DNA of 37,791 bases, taken from NCBI GenBank assembly GCA_021810565.1, contig JAJZIM010000028.1:1-37791 (forward strand). Reading direction: 5' to 3'. Below are positions 17,391 to 25,734 of this stretch, in pieces (the first letter of the stretch is position 1; every line of letters starts with the position of its first letter). This DNA is from Bacillota bacterium (GTDB lineage: Bacteria; Bacillota; Sulfobacillia; JAJZIM01). The position numbers and the translations under genes are program-made. The notes under the pieces were generated by a model. The model was not told the origin of the DNA, did not search any database, and saw only the letters and a list, made by a program, of their open reading frames with translations.

Positions 17391-17410
17391 TATTGGCTTG
17401 TTCGCCAATA
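17391..17410. promoter_or_regulatory. Inverted repeat upstream of the 113-residue gene
   Basis: TATTGGC and GCCAATA flank a six-base centre. This perfect 7-bp inverted repeat lies just ahead of the ribosome site of the leftward gene. A second, looser repeat (TGCACA...TGTGCA) lies next to it. It could be an operator, or a hairpin in the 5' leader that affects translation. Confidence 0.45.
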
Positions 17411-17526
17411 CATGTTATGTGCAGCCTATGTGGTTCATATGCACAAACATCCCTGTATTTTCTGCGGTAGCCATTCTCCCCGCGCTCCATAACCTGTAGC
17501 GGCACCCGCCCTGCAGGAGGTATCCC

Positions 17527-18879
17527 ATGAAGCACGAACCGCTGGACGATCCGGCCGCCTCGGATCGGGAGGACGTGCTGCGCGCCCACGACCGCCGGCG
17601 CGTCATGCAGGCCCGGGGGGCGCCCGGACCGTGGCGACCCCTGCGGCTGGCCTGGCTCCTGGTGGGGCCGGGCATTCTGGTCATGCTGGGGGAAAACGAC
17701 GCCCCCAGCATGCTCTCCTACGCCGCCACGGGGGCCGACTTCGGCGTAGGCTTCTTCCTCCCTTTCGTGTTGGTCACCTTCGCCCTGGCCTTCCTGGTTC
17801 AGGAGATGACAGTGCGCCTGGGCGCCGTCAGCCACCGCGGCCACGCCCAGCTGATCTTCGAGCGCTTCGGCGGTTTTTGGGGCTGGCTGGCCATGGGCGA
17901 CCTGATCGTCGGCAATTTCCTTACCCTTGCCACCGAGTTTATCGGCGTGCGCGCCGGCCTGTCCTTCTTCGGCGTAAGTCCCATGCCCGGCGTGGCCGCG
18001 GGGCTCGGCGTGGTCACGGCGGCCCTCCTCTCCCGCCGCTACTGGACCTGGGAACGCCTGACGCTGGCATTCGCCCTCTTGAACCTGGTCTTCGTCCCCG
18101 CCGCGCTGCTCGCCCACCCTGATCCTCGGGGCATCGCCCACGCCCTGGCGACCTGGTCGCCCCTGCCCGACGGTCTTTCCCGCTCCACCCTGACCCTGCT
18201 TTTGGCCGACGTGGGAGCCACGGTCACGCCCTGGATGCTCTTCTTCCAGCAAAGCGCCACCGTGGACAAGGGACTCACAGCCCGAGACATCCCCCACGCC
18301 CGCATCGACACGGCCCTGGGGGCGCTCCTGGCCGCCGTAGGGGCCATGGCCGCCATCGTGGCCACCGCCCCCCTCTTCCACCACCTGAGCGCCGCGCAGT
18401 TTCAAGGGGCCGCCTTCGCCCAAGCCCTGGTGCCCGCGCTCGGCTGGACCGGCGCCGCCCTCTTCGCCTTGGGGATCCTGGAGGCCGGTCTGGTGGCTTC
18501 CATCACCATCTCCACCTCCTCGGCCTACGCCCTCGCCGAGGTGGTCCGCCGCCGGGGCAGCCTGAACGCAGGGGTGCGCCAAGCCCCGCTCTTCCGTGCC
18601 GTGCTGGTGGCGGGGGCTTTCCTGGCCGCCGCCCTGGTGCTCATCCCCGGCGCGCCGCTGGAATCCATCGTGCTGGTGATAAACGTCCTGGCCGTGCTCA
18701 CCATGCCGCCGGCCCTGGTCTTTCTGTACTTGCTGGTCAACGACCGGGAAATCATGGGCCGCCACGTCAACGGCGCCCTCCAGAACGTCCTGGTGGGCGC
18801 CGTGGTGGCCGCCTTGGTGGCCGCAGGTCTCCTCTACGGGTTGACTACGGTGCTGCCGGAAGGAGGAAGCCTGCCTTGA
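17527..18879 (+). CDS. NRAMP-related divalent-cation transporter with altered metal site
   Basis: The 450-residue membrane protein has about 11 membrane segments and the NRAMP layout. The first-helix region reads GPGILVMLGENDAPSM (47-62) where manganese/iron NRAMPs have GY.DPGN, and the sixth-helix region reads GATVTPWMLFFQQSA (230-244) where they have MPHN. Loss of the Met and His of the MPH motif is what I recall for the NRAMP-related magnesium transporters (NrMT) of Actinobacteria and Bacillota, so Mg2+ is a better guess than Mn2+. GGAGG lies 6 bases before the ATG. The next gene overlaps its stop. Confidence 0.8.
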   Translation: MKHEPLDDPAASDREDVLRAHDRRRVMQARGAPGPWRPLRLAWLLVGPGILVMLGENDAPSMLSYAATGADFGVGFFLPFVLVTFALAFLVQEMTVRLGAVSHRGHAQLIFERFGGFWGWLAMGDLIVGNFLTLATEFIGVRAGLSFFGVSPMPGVAAGLGVVTAALLSRRYWTWERLTLAFALLNLVFVPAALLAHPDPRGIAHALATWSPLPDGLSRSTLTLLLADVGATVTPWMLFFQQSATVDKGLTARDIPHARIDTALGALLAAVGAMAAIVATAPLFHHLSAAQFQGAAFAQALVPALGWTGAALFALGILEAGLVASITISTSSAYALAEVVRRRGSLNAGVRQAPLFRAVLVAGAFLAAALVLIPGAPLESIVLVINVLAVLTMPPALVFLYLLVNDREIMGRHVNGALQNVLVGAVVAALVAAGLLYGLTTVLPEGGSLP

Positions 18880-19058
18880 GCCGTAGCGGCAAACGGGATG
18901 AAGCGTTCTGGTCCGGGTTGGAGCCCGGGCAACGCCGGCGGCTACCCTTGGGACGCCGGCGGATTACCCGTGGCCTTCGGGTGCTCCTTTGGTGCCTGCG
19001 CCTGTACGTGCTCCTCATGCTGGCCCTGGTGGTCATCCGGGTGATGCGGACCTTTTGA
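18876..19058 (+). CDS. Small single-pass membrane protein coupled to the transporter
   Basis: A 60-residue protein: a very basic N-terminal half (residues 1-35, many Arg) and one hydrophobic helix (about 36-55) ending VIRVMRTF. The TTG start overlaps the transporter stop as TTGA, and GGAGG lies 9 bases upstream, so the gene is real and translationally coupled. An accessory or stabilising subunit of the NRAMP-like transporter is a reasonable inference. No homologous family is recognised. Confidence 0.6.
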   Translation: MSRSGKRDEAFWSGLEPGQRRRLPLGRRRITRGLRVLLWCLRLYVLLMLALVVIRVMRTF

Positions 19059-19078
19059 GCCCGCCGCCGGTGCCCCTC

Positions 19079-19678
19079 CTACAGCCCCGCGTCCTCCAGC
19101 ATCCCCTCCATCGCCGCCCAAAGCTCCCTTTGGACCTCCTCCGGTGGTCGCTCGTCGGACACCACCCGCCAACCGTGCCGGAGAGCCAGATCCAGATAGG
19201 CCCGCCGCACCGCCTCCAGCAGCGCGGTGTCGCCTTCATAGGCATCCCGCCGCCGATGGGCCATCCGTTCCTGCGCCAAGGCCACCGGAACGTCCAGCAC
19301 CACCACCAGATCCGGCAGGGGCAGCCCCCGGTCCAGGGATATCAGCCATTCCTCCGACCTTCCCCGAGCGATGCCGTAGGCCCAGCCGGAGGCGCAGTAG
19401 CGGTCCAGCAACACCACCTCGCCCCGGGACAGGGCGGCCTCGATCTGCGGCTGCACCTCCCGGCGATTGGCCGCGAAAAGCCGGTAGAGCTCGTCCGCCC
19501 CGCCGGGTGCCGCCGCTGCGTTCTGCAGCGCGGCCTTGATTTTGATCCCCGTGGGAGTCTCGTAGTCCGGGAAGTGGAATACCCGGGCCGGCAGGCCACG
19601 CCGGGCCAGGTTACGCGCCGAAAGCTCCGCCTGGGTGCTCTTCCCCGCCCCGTCCAAGCCCTCCAGGTTGATGATCAA
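19079..19678 (-). CDS. tmk: Thymidylate kinase
   Basis: The 199-residue P-loop kinase phosphorylates dTMP to dTDP. It has LEGLDGAGKST (5-15), FPDYETPTGIKIK (36-48) and LLDRYCASGWAYG (90-102, the DR[YH]...S motif). FPD..TP.G resembles the archaeal/eukaryotic-type enzymes rather than the RPGGT of most bacterial Tmk. TTG 19678 is chosen because GGGAGG lies about 10 bases upstream and the protein then begins MIINLEGLDGAGKS. The upstream open frame is a shadow of the divergent dehydrogenase gene. Confidence 0.85.
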   Translation of the reverse strand: MIINLEGLDGAGKSTQAELSARNLARRGLPARVFHFPDYETPTGIKIKAALQNAAAAPGGADELYRLFAANRREVQPQIEAALSRGEVVLLDRYCASGWAYGIARGRSEEWLISLDRGLPLPDLVVVLDVPVALAQERMAHRRRDAYEGDTALLEAVRRAYLDLALRHGWRVVSDERPPEEVQRELWAAMEGMLEDAGL

Positions 19679-19826
19679 TCCCCATCGCCCCTCCCGGGGC
19701 AGACTTCCACGCCGCCCGCCTTTCTCCTCCTTGGGGCCGGGTCCTCGTTTCCTCCGCACCCGGGAGCAGGATTCCCGGCCCGGTTTCCAGAAGGTTCTAT
19801 GTGCCCCATGAGATGAGAGGAGATGC

Positions 19827-20618
19827 ATGAACATGGACAATCCCTTCGACATCGCAGGCAAGCGGGCCGTGGTCACCGGTGGCGCGGCGGGAATCGGGTT
19901 CGGCATCGTGCAGCGCCTGGTCGCCGCCCGGGCCCGGGTGCTCATCGCGGACCTGGACGGTGCCGCAGCCCAGGCCGCCGTGGTCCGGTCGGGAGCCTCC
20001 CCCGGACAGGCGATGGGCATCGGCCTGGACATCGCCACGGAGGGTGCCCCCCAGGCCCTGCTCGACGCCGCCGTCGAGCACCTGGGCGCGGTGGACATCC
20101 TGGTCAACAACGCCGGCATCTATCCCTCGGTGCCCATGCTGGAGACCACCCCGGAGCTCTTCGATCGGGTGTATCGGGTGAACCTGCGCGGGGTGGCCTT
20201 CGCCTGCCAGGCCGCCGCCCGGCAGATGATCGCCCAGGGCGGCGGCGGCCGGATCATCAACATCGCCTCCATCGACAGCCTGCATCCCTCCTCGGTGGGG
20301 TTGGCGGCCTACGACGCCTCCAAGGGCGGCGTGTTGATGCTGACCAAGAACCTGGCGCTGGAGTTCGCCCCCCACGGCATCCTGGTCAACGCCATCGCCC
20401 CGGGCGGCATCCGCACCGAGGGCACCTCCCAGGTCCCAGCCGGAGTCTCCGCCGAAGCGTACGCCCAGCTCATGGAGTCCTTCACCAGCCGGATCCCCCT
20501 GGGCCGCTGGGGCATCCCGGACGACATCGCCAAGGTCGCCCTCTTCCTCGCTTCCCCGGCGGCCGACTACCTGACCGGCTCCCTGGTGGTGGTCGACGGC
20601 GGGCGGCTGCTGGGATGA
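19827..20618 (+). CDS. Short-chain dehydrogenase/reductase (classical SDR)
   Basis: The 263-residue Rossmann-fold oxidoreductase has the cofactor motif TGGAAGIG (17-24), Asp42 after the second strand (ADLD, favouring NAD), NNAG (94-97) and the catalytic Tyr162 and Lys166 in YDASK, with Ser near 148. The C-terminus VVDGGRLLG is typical. The substrate is unknown; sugar-alcohol, 3-oxoacyl and acetoin-like reductases all have this layout. ATG 19827 has AGGAG 4 bases upstream. It is divergent from tmk and convergent with the ykuS-like gene. Confidence 0.85.
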   Translation: MNMDNPFDIAGKRAVVTGGAAGIGFGIVQRLVAARARVLIADLDGAAAQAAVVRSGASPGQAMGIGLDIATEGAPQALLDAAVEHLGAVDILVNNAGIYPSVPMLETTPELFDRVYRVNLRGVAFACQAAARQMIAQGGGGRIINIASIDSLHPSSVGLAAYDASKGGVLMLTKNLALEFAPHGILVNAIAPGGIRTEGTSQVPAGVSAEAYAQLMESFTSRIPLGRWGIPDDIAKVALFLASPAADYLTGSLVVVDGGRLLG

Positions 20619-20622
20619 CGGC

Positions 20623-20644
20623 GCGGCGCCGCTGTCAGCGCCGC
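20623..20644. terminator. GC-rich hairpin between convergent genes
   Basis: GCGGCGC and GCGCCGC form a 7-bp stem around an eight-base loop, overlapping the 3' end of the YkuS-like gene. There is no T tract, so termination is only possible. Confidence 0.25.
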
Positions 20645-20907
20645 ACTACCCGCGCCCGCACCAGGGCCACCACCTCCCCGGGACGCAAGCCAGCGGCGTC
20701 GATCACCGGTGCCCTAAGCGCCGTATCCTCCCGGCCCAAAAAGCCGTCGTCCATGCCGCTCACCACCACCGCCTGGGCCCCCCGCCAGGCCTGCCCGTGC
20801 AGACCCACCACGGTGTAGCCCGCCGCGGCCAGGGCCCGGCGCACCGGCTCCAGGCCTTCCTCCACCGCCACCGGCCGGCCCGTTTCCGGCTCGGCCCGCT
20901 CCGACAT
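20635..20907 (-). CDS. YkuS family (UPF0180) protein
   Basis: This 90-residue protein has the UPF0180/YkuS pattern: VAVEEGLEPVRRALAAAGYTVV, then AVVVSGMDDGFLGREDT, then APVIDAAGLRPGEVV. Relatives occur in endospore formers and have no established function. The Gly-Met/Leu-Asp-Asp and APVI(N/D)A segments are the conserved parts. It lies just after the end of the gerB frame and on the same strand, so it may be the last gene of the ger operon. Confidence 0.8.
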   Translation of the reverse strand: MSERAEPETGRPVAVEEGLEPVRRALAAAGYTVVGLHGQAWRGAQAVVVSGMDDGFLGREDTALRAPVIDAAGLRPGEVVALVRARVVRR

Positions 20908-20944
20908 GCTGGTTCCCTCCCCTCCGGCCTAGTATGCCCGGATG

Positions 20945-22069
20945 CTAGGGCCCCACGCCCAAAAGCGCCTTCTGCAAGGCCAGCCGGCGGCGCTGCCGCA
21001 GGTACAAGAACCACAGCAGAGGAAACAACAGCCCGGCGAAGACGAAGATCCCCGGCGCCCACCAGCGGTACAACAGGAACAACACCGAGACGGAGCGCAG
21101 AAAGTGGGCCGACACCAGCCCCAAGATGGCGAAGAGGGGCACCAGGACCCGGTAATCGGCCAGGCCCAGCAGCTGGCCCGTGCCCAGCGCCAGGGCATAC
21201 ATCCCCAGCCCGAAGGTGAAGAGCATGTTGAACTGCCAGAGCATGAACAGCACGTAGGACAGCTGACTGACCGGCAGTTGGTGCCAGGTGAGGATGGAGA
21301 AATAGAGGATGGAGGGCTGGGCCAAGTGCTGCATCATGGGCACGCCGAAAGTCATGAGGGGCACGATCAGCGAGGCGGTGACCGGAATGCTCCCGAACAG
21401 CACGGCCAAGAGGCCCGTGCGCAGGGCCCGACCCTGCTGGCGCAGGGAAGGCAGCAGGAACAGGTAAAGCAAGAGGCAATGGTGCAGGGAGGCGGCCGCC
21501 CACAGGTAGGGGCTGCCCCAGTTCACCCCGCCCGGTCCCTCCAGGGGGGAAAGGTAGCCGGGATGAAAGTAGGGTGAGCCCAACAGCACCAGCGTCGCCA
21601 CCACCAGGCTCACCACCACCAGGAAAAAAGGGGCCAGGCGCGCCATCTTGGCCGGTCCCAGCACCGCCAGGTAGGAGCCGGCATAGACCAGGAGCAAGAG
21701 CACGGCCCAGGCCGGGGTGTGCACGAAGAAGATGGCGATGGTGTTGTCGGTGGCCACCCGCAGGTCCAAGGGGATGCCCAGGGCCAGGTAGAGCAGAAGC
21801 CCCGCTGCGGCCACCTTGCCCAGCACCGGCCCCAAGAGGAATTGGAAGTACCCCACCGGAGTCTGCCCGGGAAAGCGCATCGCCAGGGGCACGGTGATCC
21901 AAAGGATCAGCAAGCCCGCAACCAGGCTCACCAGCGCCACCATCCAGGCGGCGTAGCCTCCCGCCGCCGCCACGGCGAATTGCGGGAAGACGAAGACGGT
22001 GGTTCAAAAACAGACGATGGTGGTGAGAGCCGCCGCCTCCATGGGCGGCACCACTCCCCGGACGAACAT
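20945..22069 (-). pseudogene. GerB-type spore germination permease with an in-frame stop codon
   Basis: The frame encodes a roughly 370-residue, ten-helix permease of the endospore germination (GerAB/GerKB) family, related to APC transporters: for example FPGQTPVGYFQFLLGPVLGK and a GIPLDLRVATDNT stretch. ATG 22069 follows GGGGGTGA, but codon 22 is TGA (22006-22004), between IVCF and TTVFVFPQFAV in the first membrane helix. Both sides of the stop are in one frame, so this is a substitution, not an indel. The longest intact frame starts at GTG 21973 and lacks helix 1. It is either a real inactivation or a sequence error. Confidence 0.8.
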
Positions 22070-22093
22070 CCTTGCTCACCCCCTGGGATCTCT

Positions 22094-23203
22094 TTAGAAG
22101 ATGAACCCTTGGCGCACCTCGTTGACGCGCACGCGCACGGACACGTCCAGCTTCGGATATATCCTGCCCCACTCCCGCAGGAAAGGGCTATGGGGCTTTT
22201 GCTCCCGCAGCTTCTCCCGAAAGCCGATGGGATCGGTGTCCAGCTTTTGCAGCCGCGCCACCAGCCGGCGCATCCGCAGGCGCAGGGCCGAGGCCAAGAG
22301 GCTCTGGGCGCGGTCCGCCTGCGCCACCGTGCGCACTGACCGACCGGCCTCGGCCAGGTTCCCCCGCAGGCCCACGCGCACCCACAGGCGGGGCTCCCCC
22401 CGCCGCAGCCGCACTCCGTAGGTGGCCCGGCCCCCGATCACGCGCAGGCTCACCGTTGGAGGCCCCTGAGCGCTTACCTGGTAGTGGGGGTAGCCCCGGC
22501 GCACCAGATCGAAGGTGGCCGTCTCCCGGGGATCCAGCCACCCGGCGAACCGGCCGCCGCGGAAGAGGGCCAGGCCGTCCACCCGCAGGCCGTGGCGACC
22601 CACCGTCAGGCCGGGGGCAAAGGCGTCCCCGTCACCGAACCGGTGGCGCATGAACTGCCAGAGCATCACCCCCATGGCGGCCCCCGTCCGGTTTCCCTGC
22701 CGGGAGAACAGGGTGTACAGGTAGTGGCTGGGCAAGGACTCGGTGACCGCCTGGGCCTCCAGGATGCGGTCGGTGCCCTCCCGGGCCACCCCCACGTAGG
22801 CCATGGGAGGCAGCTTGACGTCCCGGAGCAGGGGATCCACTCGCCGCAGGCCCTCCCGGACCAGGCCCCGGCCCAGGACCACCACCTTGAGCAGCGAGTA
22901 GTCGAACAGGCGGTTGGACCGGTCCTCCATGGACTGCATGGCGGCCAGAAAAGTCCCGCCCCGCCCGGACAGCACCGTGAAGGGGGGAGTCCGCCCGCCG
23001 TTGCCGCCGCCGGCCGTGGTGCCCGGGGCCCCCGCGAAATACCGGGGCAGGAGCACCTGGGCGCGCACCGTCCATTCTCCGGCTCGGCGGTTCAAAGCCA
23101 GCATGGCCACCATGTTCCGATCGTCCACGGCGGTCATGTCCCAGCAGCCGCTGACCAAGAGCAGCATCCCCGCCAGCACGACGGCGAGACGCCCGGCCCT
23201 CAT
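22094..23203 (-). CDS. GerC-type germinant-receptor lipoprotein
   Basis: The 369-residue Ger(x)C family lipoprotein has a signal peptide ending in LLLVSGCWD, with the lipidated cysteine at 20, followed by the family hallmark of a Trp/Asp-rich N-terminus and DDRNMVAMLALN. It would be anchored on the outer face of the spore inner membrane as the C subunit of a nutrient receptor. Its ATG overlaps the gerA stop as ATGA. The open frame upstream of the ATG is a shadow. It is followed after about 25 bases by the gerB frame. Confidence 0.9.
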   Translation of the reverse strand: MRAGRLAVVLAGMLLLVSGCWDMTAVDDRNMVAMLALNRRAGEWTVRAQVLLPRYFAGAPGTTAGGGNGGRTPPFTVLSGRGGTFLAAMQSMEDRSNRLFDYSLLKVVVLGRGLVREGLRRVDPLLRDVKLPPMAYVGVAREGTDRILEAQAVTESLPSHYLYTLFSRQGNRTGAAMGVMLWQFMRHRFGDGDAFAPGLTVGRHGLRVDGLALFRGGRFAGWLDPRETATFDLVRRGYPHYQVSAQGPPTVSLRVIGGRATYGVRLRRGEPRLWVRVGLRGNLAEAGRSVRTVAQADRAQSLLASALRLRMRRLVARLQKLDTDPIGFREKLREQKPHSPFLREWGRIYPKLDVSVRVRVNEVRQGFIF

Positions 23204-24801
23204 CGGTCGCCTCCAGGGGGGCGGCGCAGCCGCAATTGCAAGGGGTGCAGGTGGCGGGCGCGCTCCTGGAGCCAGAACCAAGGCGTACGCAGGACGGTGT
23301 CCCGCTTGATGCCCTCCCAGTCGAAAGGGACCCACGGGGTCAGATAGGGCACTCCGAAAGACTCCACGCTGGACATATGCACCAGGAACAGGAACACGCC
23401 CATGGACATGCCCCAGAAGCCGAAGAGAGTGGTGAAGGCGATGATGCAATACTTGCTCATCCGCCAGGCCAGGCTCTGCTCATAGACCGGGAAGAGGAAG
23501 GAGCTGATGGCGGTGGAGGCCACCACCACCACCATGATGTCGCTGACCAGGCGCGCCCGGGCCGCCGCCTCCCCGATGATCAGTCCCCCCACCACCGTGG
23601 CCGCCGAGCCCACCTGGCTGGGCAATCGGATGGTGGCCTCGTTCAACATCTCCAGCATCACGTCCATGGTGATCACCTCCAGGAAGGGCGGGAAGGGCAC
23701 CCCCTCTCGGCTGGCGGCGATGGACATGGCCAGGGAGGTGTGCAAAAGGCCCGCGTTCATGGTGGTGATGGAGATGTACAGCCCCGGCAGCAAGAATACC
23801 ACCAGCAGGCCGAGGCAGCGAAAGATGCGCAGGTACAAGGAAACCAGCGGCATCTGGTAGAGATCCTCGCTGGCCTTCATGGTGTCCACGAAGGTGGCGG
23901 GAGCCAAGAGGGCGATGGGGGTGGTCTCCGTCAGGAGGACCACCTGCCCGTCCAAGAGGGCCTGCGCCGCCAGGTCCGGACGATCCGTGGACTTCATGAG
24001 GGGGAAGGGTGCCCAGCGCTCCTCGGTCAAAAGCTCCTCCAGCTGCTGCGTGGCCAGCATCCGGTCCACCTTGATCCGCTGCAGCTTGGCCTGGAGATCG
24101 GCAATCACCCGCGGGTTGGAAAGCCCATGGATGTAGAGCAGGGCCACGTCGGTGGAGCTCCTCTCCCCCAGGGTGAAAAGGCGCACCCGCAGGTCGGGGT
24201 CTCGGATGCGGCGGCGAAGCTGGCTCAGGTTCACCTCCAGGGTCTCGCTGAAGCCCTCCTGCGGTCCCTTGATGCTGCGCTCCCGTTTGGGGGTGCTGAT
24301 GGCCCGGGTGGGCCAGCCCTGCACCTGGAACACCAGGCCGCGGGTGAATCCTTGGGCCACCAGCACGGCGCTGCCGGCCAAGAGCTCCTGGGCCAGGCGC
24401 TCCGGTCGGTCCACCTCCCGCACCCCCAAGGCCGACAGGTCTCGCTCGGCCAGGGCGTGCAGATCGTCCGCTCCTCCGGCCCCGTAGAGCAGCTTCTCCA
24501 GCACGTGCTCCTCGAGCTGCTTCTTGTTCACCAGGGATTCGATGTAGAGGAGGGCGGCCGGCCGCCCCTGGGCACCGCCGATGGTGAAGCGACGGGTGCT
24601 CACGTCGTCGCTAGCCCCCACGGTGCCGGCGAGCTGGCCCAGCACCGCTTCCAGATCCCCCCGCGCCAACGGCCCCGGCAGGGCCAAAAGGATGCCGTCC
24701 ACCCGGGCGCTCAAGACCGCGCAGGCGTCCTGCAGGGCCATGGCCCGCTCCAGCACCGACCCCTCGGGAACGAAGGCCACGGATACGGTGGGATGCTCCA
24801 A
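23200..24801 (-). CDS. GerA-type germinant-receptor A subunit
   Basis: The 533-residue GerA-family protein has a large soluble N-terminal domain (about 1-315, containing DVALLYIHGLSNPRVI) and a C-terminal membrane domain. The latter has PLVSLYLRIFRCLGLLV, the conserved PGLYISITTMNAGLLHTSL and AASREGVPFPPFLEVITMD. This subunit forms the ligand-gated pore of nutrient receptors. TTG 24801 has GAGGTGA 7 bases upstream. It is the first gene of a gerA-gerC-gerB operon with a sporulation-type promoter candidate. Confidence 0.92.
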   Translation of the reverse strand: MEHPTVSVAFVPEGSVLERAMALQDACAVLSARVDGILLALPGPLARGDLEAVLGQLAGTVGASDDVSTRRFTIGGAQGRPAALLYIESLVNKKQLEEHVLEKLLYGAGGADDLHALAERDLSALGVREVDRPERLAQELLAGSAVLVAQGFTRGLVFQVQGWPTRAISTPKRERSIKGPQEGFSETLEVNLSQLRRRIRDPDLRVRLFTLGERSSTDVALLYIHGLSNPRVIADLQAKLQRIKVDRMLATQQLEELLTEERWAPFPLMKSTDRPDLAAQALLDGQVVLLTETTPIALLAPATFVDTMKASEDLYQMPLVSLYLRIFRCLGLLVVFLLPGLYISITTMNAGLLHTSLAMSIAASREGVPFPPFLEVITMDVMLEMLNEATIRLPSQVGSAATVVGGLIIGEAAARARLVSDIMVVVVASTAISSFLFPVYEQSLAWRMSKYCIIAFTTLFGFWGMSMGVFLFLVHMSSVESFGVPYLTPWVPFDWEGIKRDTVLRTPWFWLQERARHLHPLQLRLRRPPGGDR

Positions 24802-24820
24802 GCAGCTCTCACCTCGCCGC

Positions 24821-24850
24821 TAGTATGTTCCCTCGCCCCGCCGCCTATGG
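24821..24850 (-). promoter_or_regulatory. Possible sigma-G (forespore) promoter of the ger operon
   Basis: The minus strand has CATACTA (24827-24821), matching the sigma-G -10 consensus of Bacillus, and CCATA (24850-24846) at 18 bases, matching four of five positions of GHATR. Ger operons are typically sigma-G dependent. The caveat is that the leader would be only about 14 bases, so the ribosome site would sit at the 5' end. Confidence 0.45.
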
Positions 24851-24917
24851 CGGAAGAAAATGACGGCATGGGAAGGCCGCGACCCGGGCACCATCGCAAG
24901 GGAATGGGGGGAGCGGC

Positions 24918-25169
24918 ATGCGACGCAGGACACCGGCGGCCCTGTCCACGGCCCTGGCCGAAGCCCGAGGACTGCGGGACCGGCTGGCAGCGCTTGAACA
25001 CAGCCTGGCCGCCGCCCAGGAGGCCTTCTTCAGCGCCGGCAACTTCCGGGCCCTGGTCCGGGGCCTCCTTTGGGGAGTCGCCATCGGAATCTTGGGCGAG
25101 CTGCTCCTGGTGGCGGTGGTGCTGCCCCTCTTGACCCGGGGCGACACCTTGGGTCCCGGAGGATATTGA
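24918..25169 (+). CDS. Small membrane-anchored coiled-coil protein of the cytochrome cluster
   Basis: The 83-residue protein has an N-terminal Ala/Leu/Arg helix (about 9-38) with heptad-like spacing, then one membrane helix (about 47-73) and a short Gly-rich tail. GGGGGAG lies 5 bases before the ATG. It ends 4 bases before the tetraheme cytochrome gene, so it is the first gene of that operon. No family is recognised; an anchor or assembly role for the redox complex is inference. Confidence 0.6.
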   Translation: MRRRTPAALSTALAEARGLRDRLAALEHSLAAAQEAFFSAGNFRALVRGLLWGVAIGILGELLLVAVVLPLLTRGDTLGPGGY

Positions 25170-25173
25170 TCCC

Positions 25174-25734
25174 GTGCGCGCGGTGCGCCACGCCCTGTGC
25201 CTCGGAGGGGCCCTCTTGGGCGCCGGGCTCGCCGCCTATGCTCTAAGCGCCCTGCTGGCCTTCTCCCGTCCGACGGAGCCCTGGTTCTGCGGCAGCTGCC
25301 ACCAGATGCAGCCCCTCGTCCAGGCCTGGCAGCACTCCCCGCACGCCAAAGTCGCCTGCACCAGTTGCCACTCCCGCCCGGGCCTCATCGGCGCCCTGGC
25401 GGGCAACTTGGGCGCCGCCCGGGAGGTGGTGACCACCCTGACCGGAGCCTGGCGACGGATGCGGCCTATGCGCGCCCAGGTGAGCGACGACGCCTGCATC
25501 GCCTGCCACCGCCGGCCCATCCGCAACCGACAGGGGCGGGTGGCGGTGCCCGGCTGGCGCCAACGCATCGTCTACCGGGGTCGGCGCGTCAGCATGCACG
25601 GTCTGTATCGTCAGGGGTTCAAGTGCACCCAATGCCATAGCACGGTGGCGGAGGGCAACCTCGTGCCCCCCGCCAGCCGCACCTACCCCCACCTGCCCCC
25701 GGGGGCCGCCGCCTGGCTGGAGGGAACCCCCTGA
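25174..25734 (+). CDS. NapC/NirT-like tetraheme cytochrome c
   Basis: The 186-residue protein has one N-terminal membrane helix (about 7-30) and four CxxCH heme c sites: CGSCH (39-43), CTSCH (62-66), CIACH (108-112) and CTQCH (151-155). The order and spacing suit the NapC/NirT/NrfH family of membrane quinol dehydrogenases, which pass electrons to extracytoplasmic reductases. The start is GTG 25174 with GGAGG 11 bases upstream. The next gene begins on its stop codon (TGATG). No cytochrome maturation genes are in the window. Confidence 0.85.
   Translation: MRAVRHALCLGGALLGAGLAAYALSALLAFSRPTEPWFCGSCHQMQPLVQAWQHSPHAKVACTSCHSRPGLIGALAGNLGAAREVVTTLTGAWRRMRPMRAQVSDDACIACHRRPIRNRQGRVAVPGWRQRIVYRGRRVSMHGLYRQGFKCTQCHSTVAEGNLVPPASRTYPHLPPGAAAWLEGTP

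Noticed and set aside
22004-22006. TGA in the gerB frame as a selenocysteine codon
   Set aside because: Germination permeases are not selenoproteins, the position is in a plain membrane helix, and no SECIS-like hairpin is evident.
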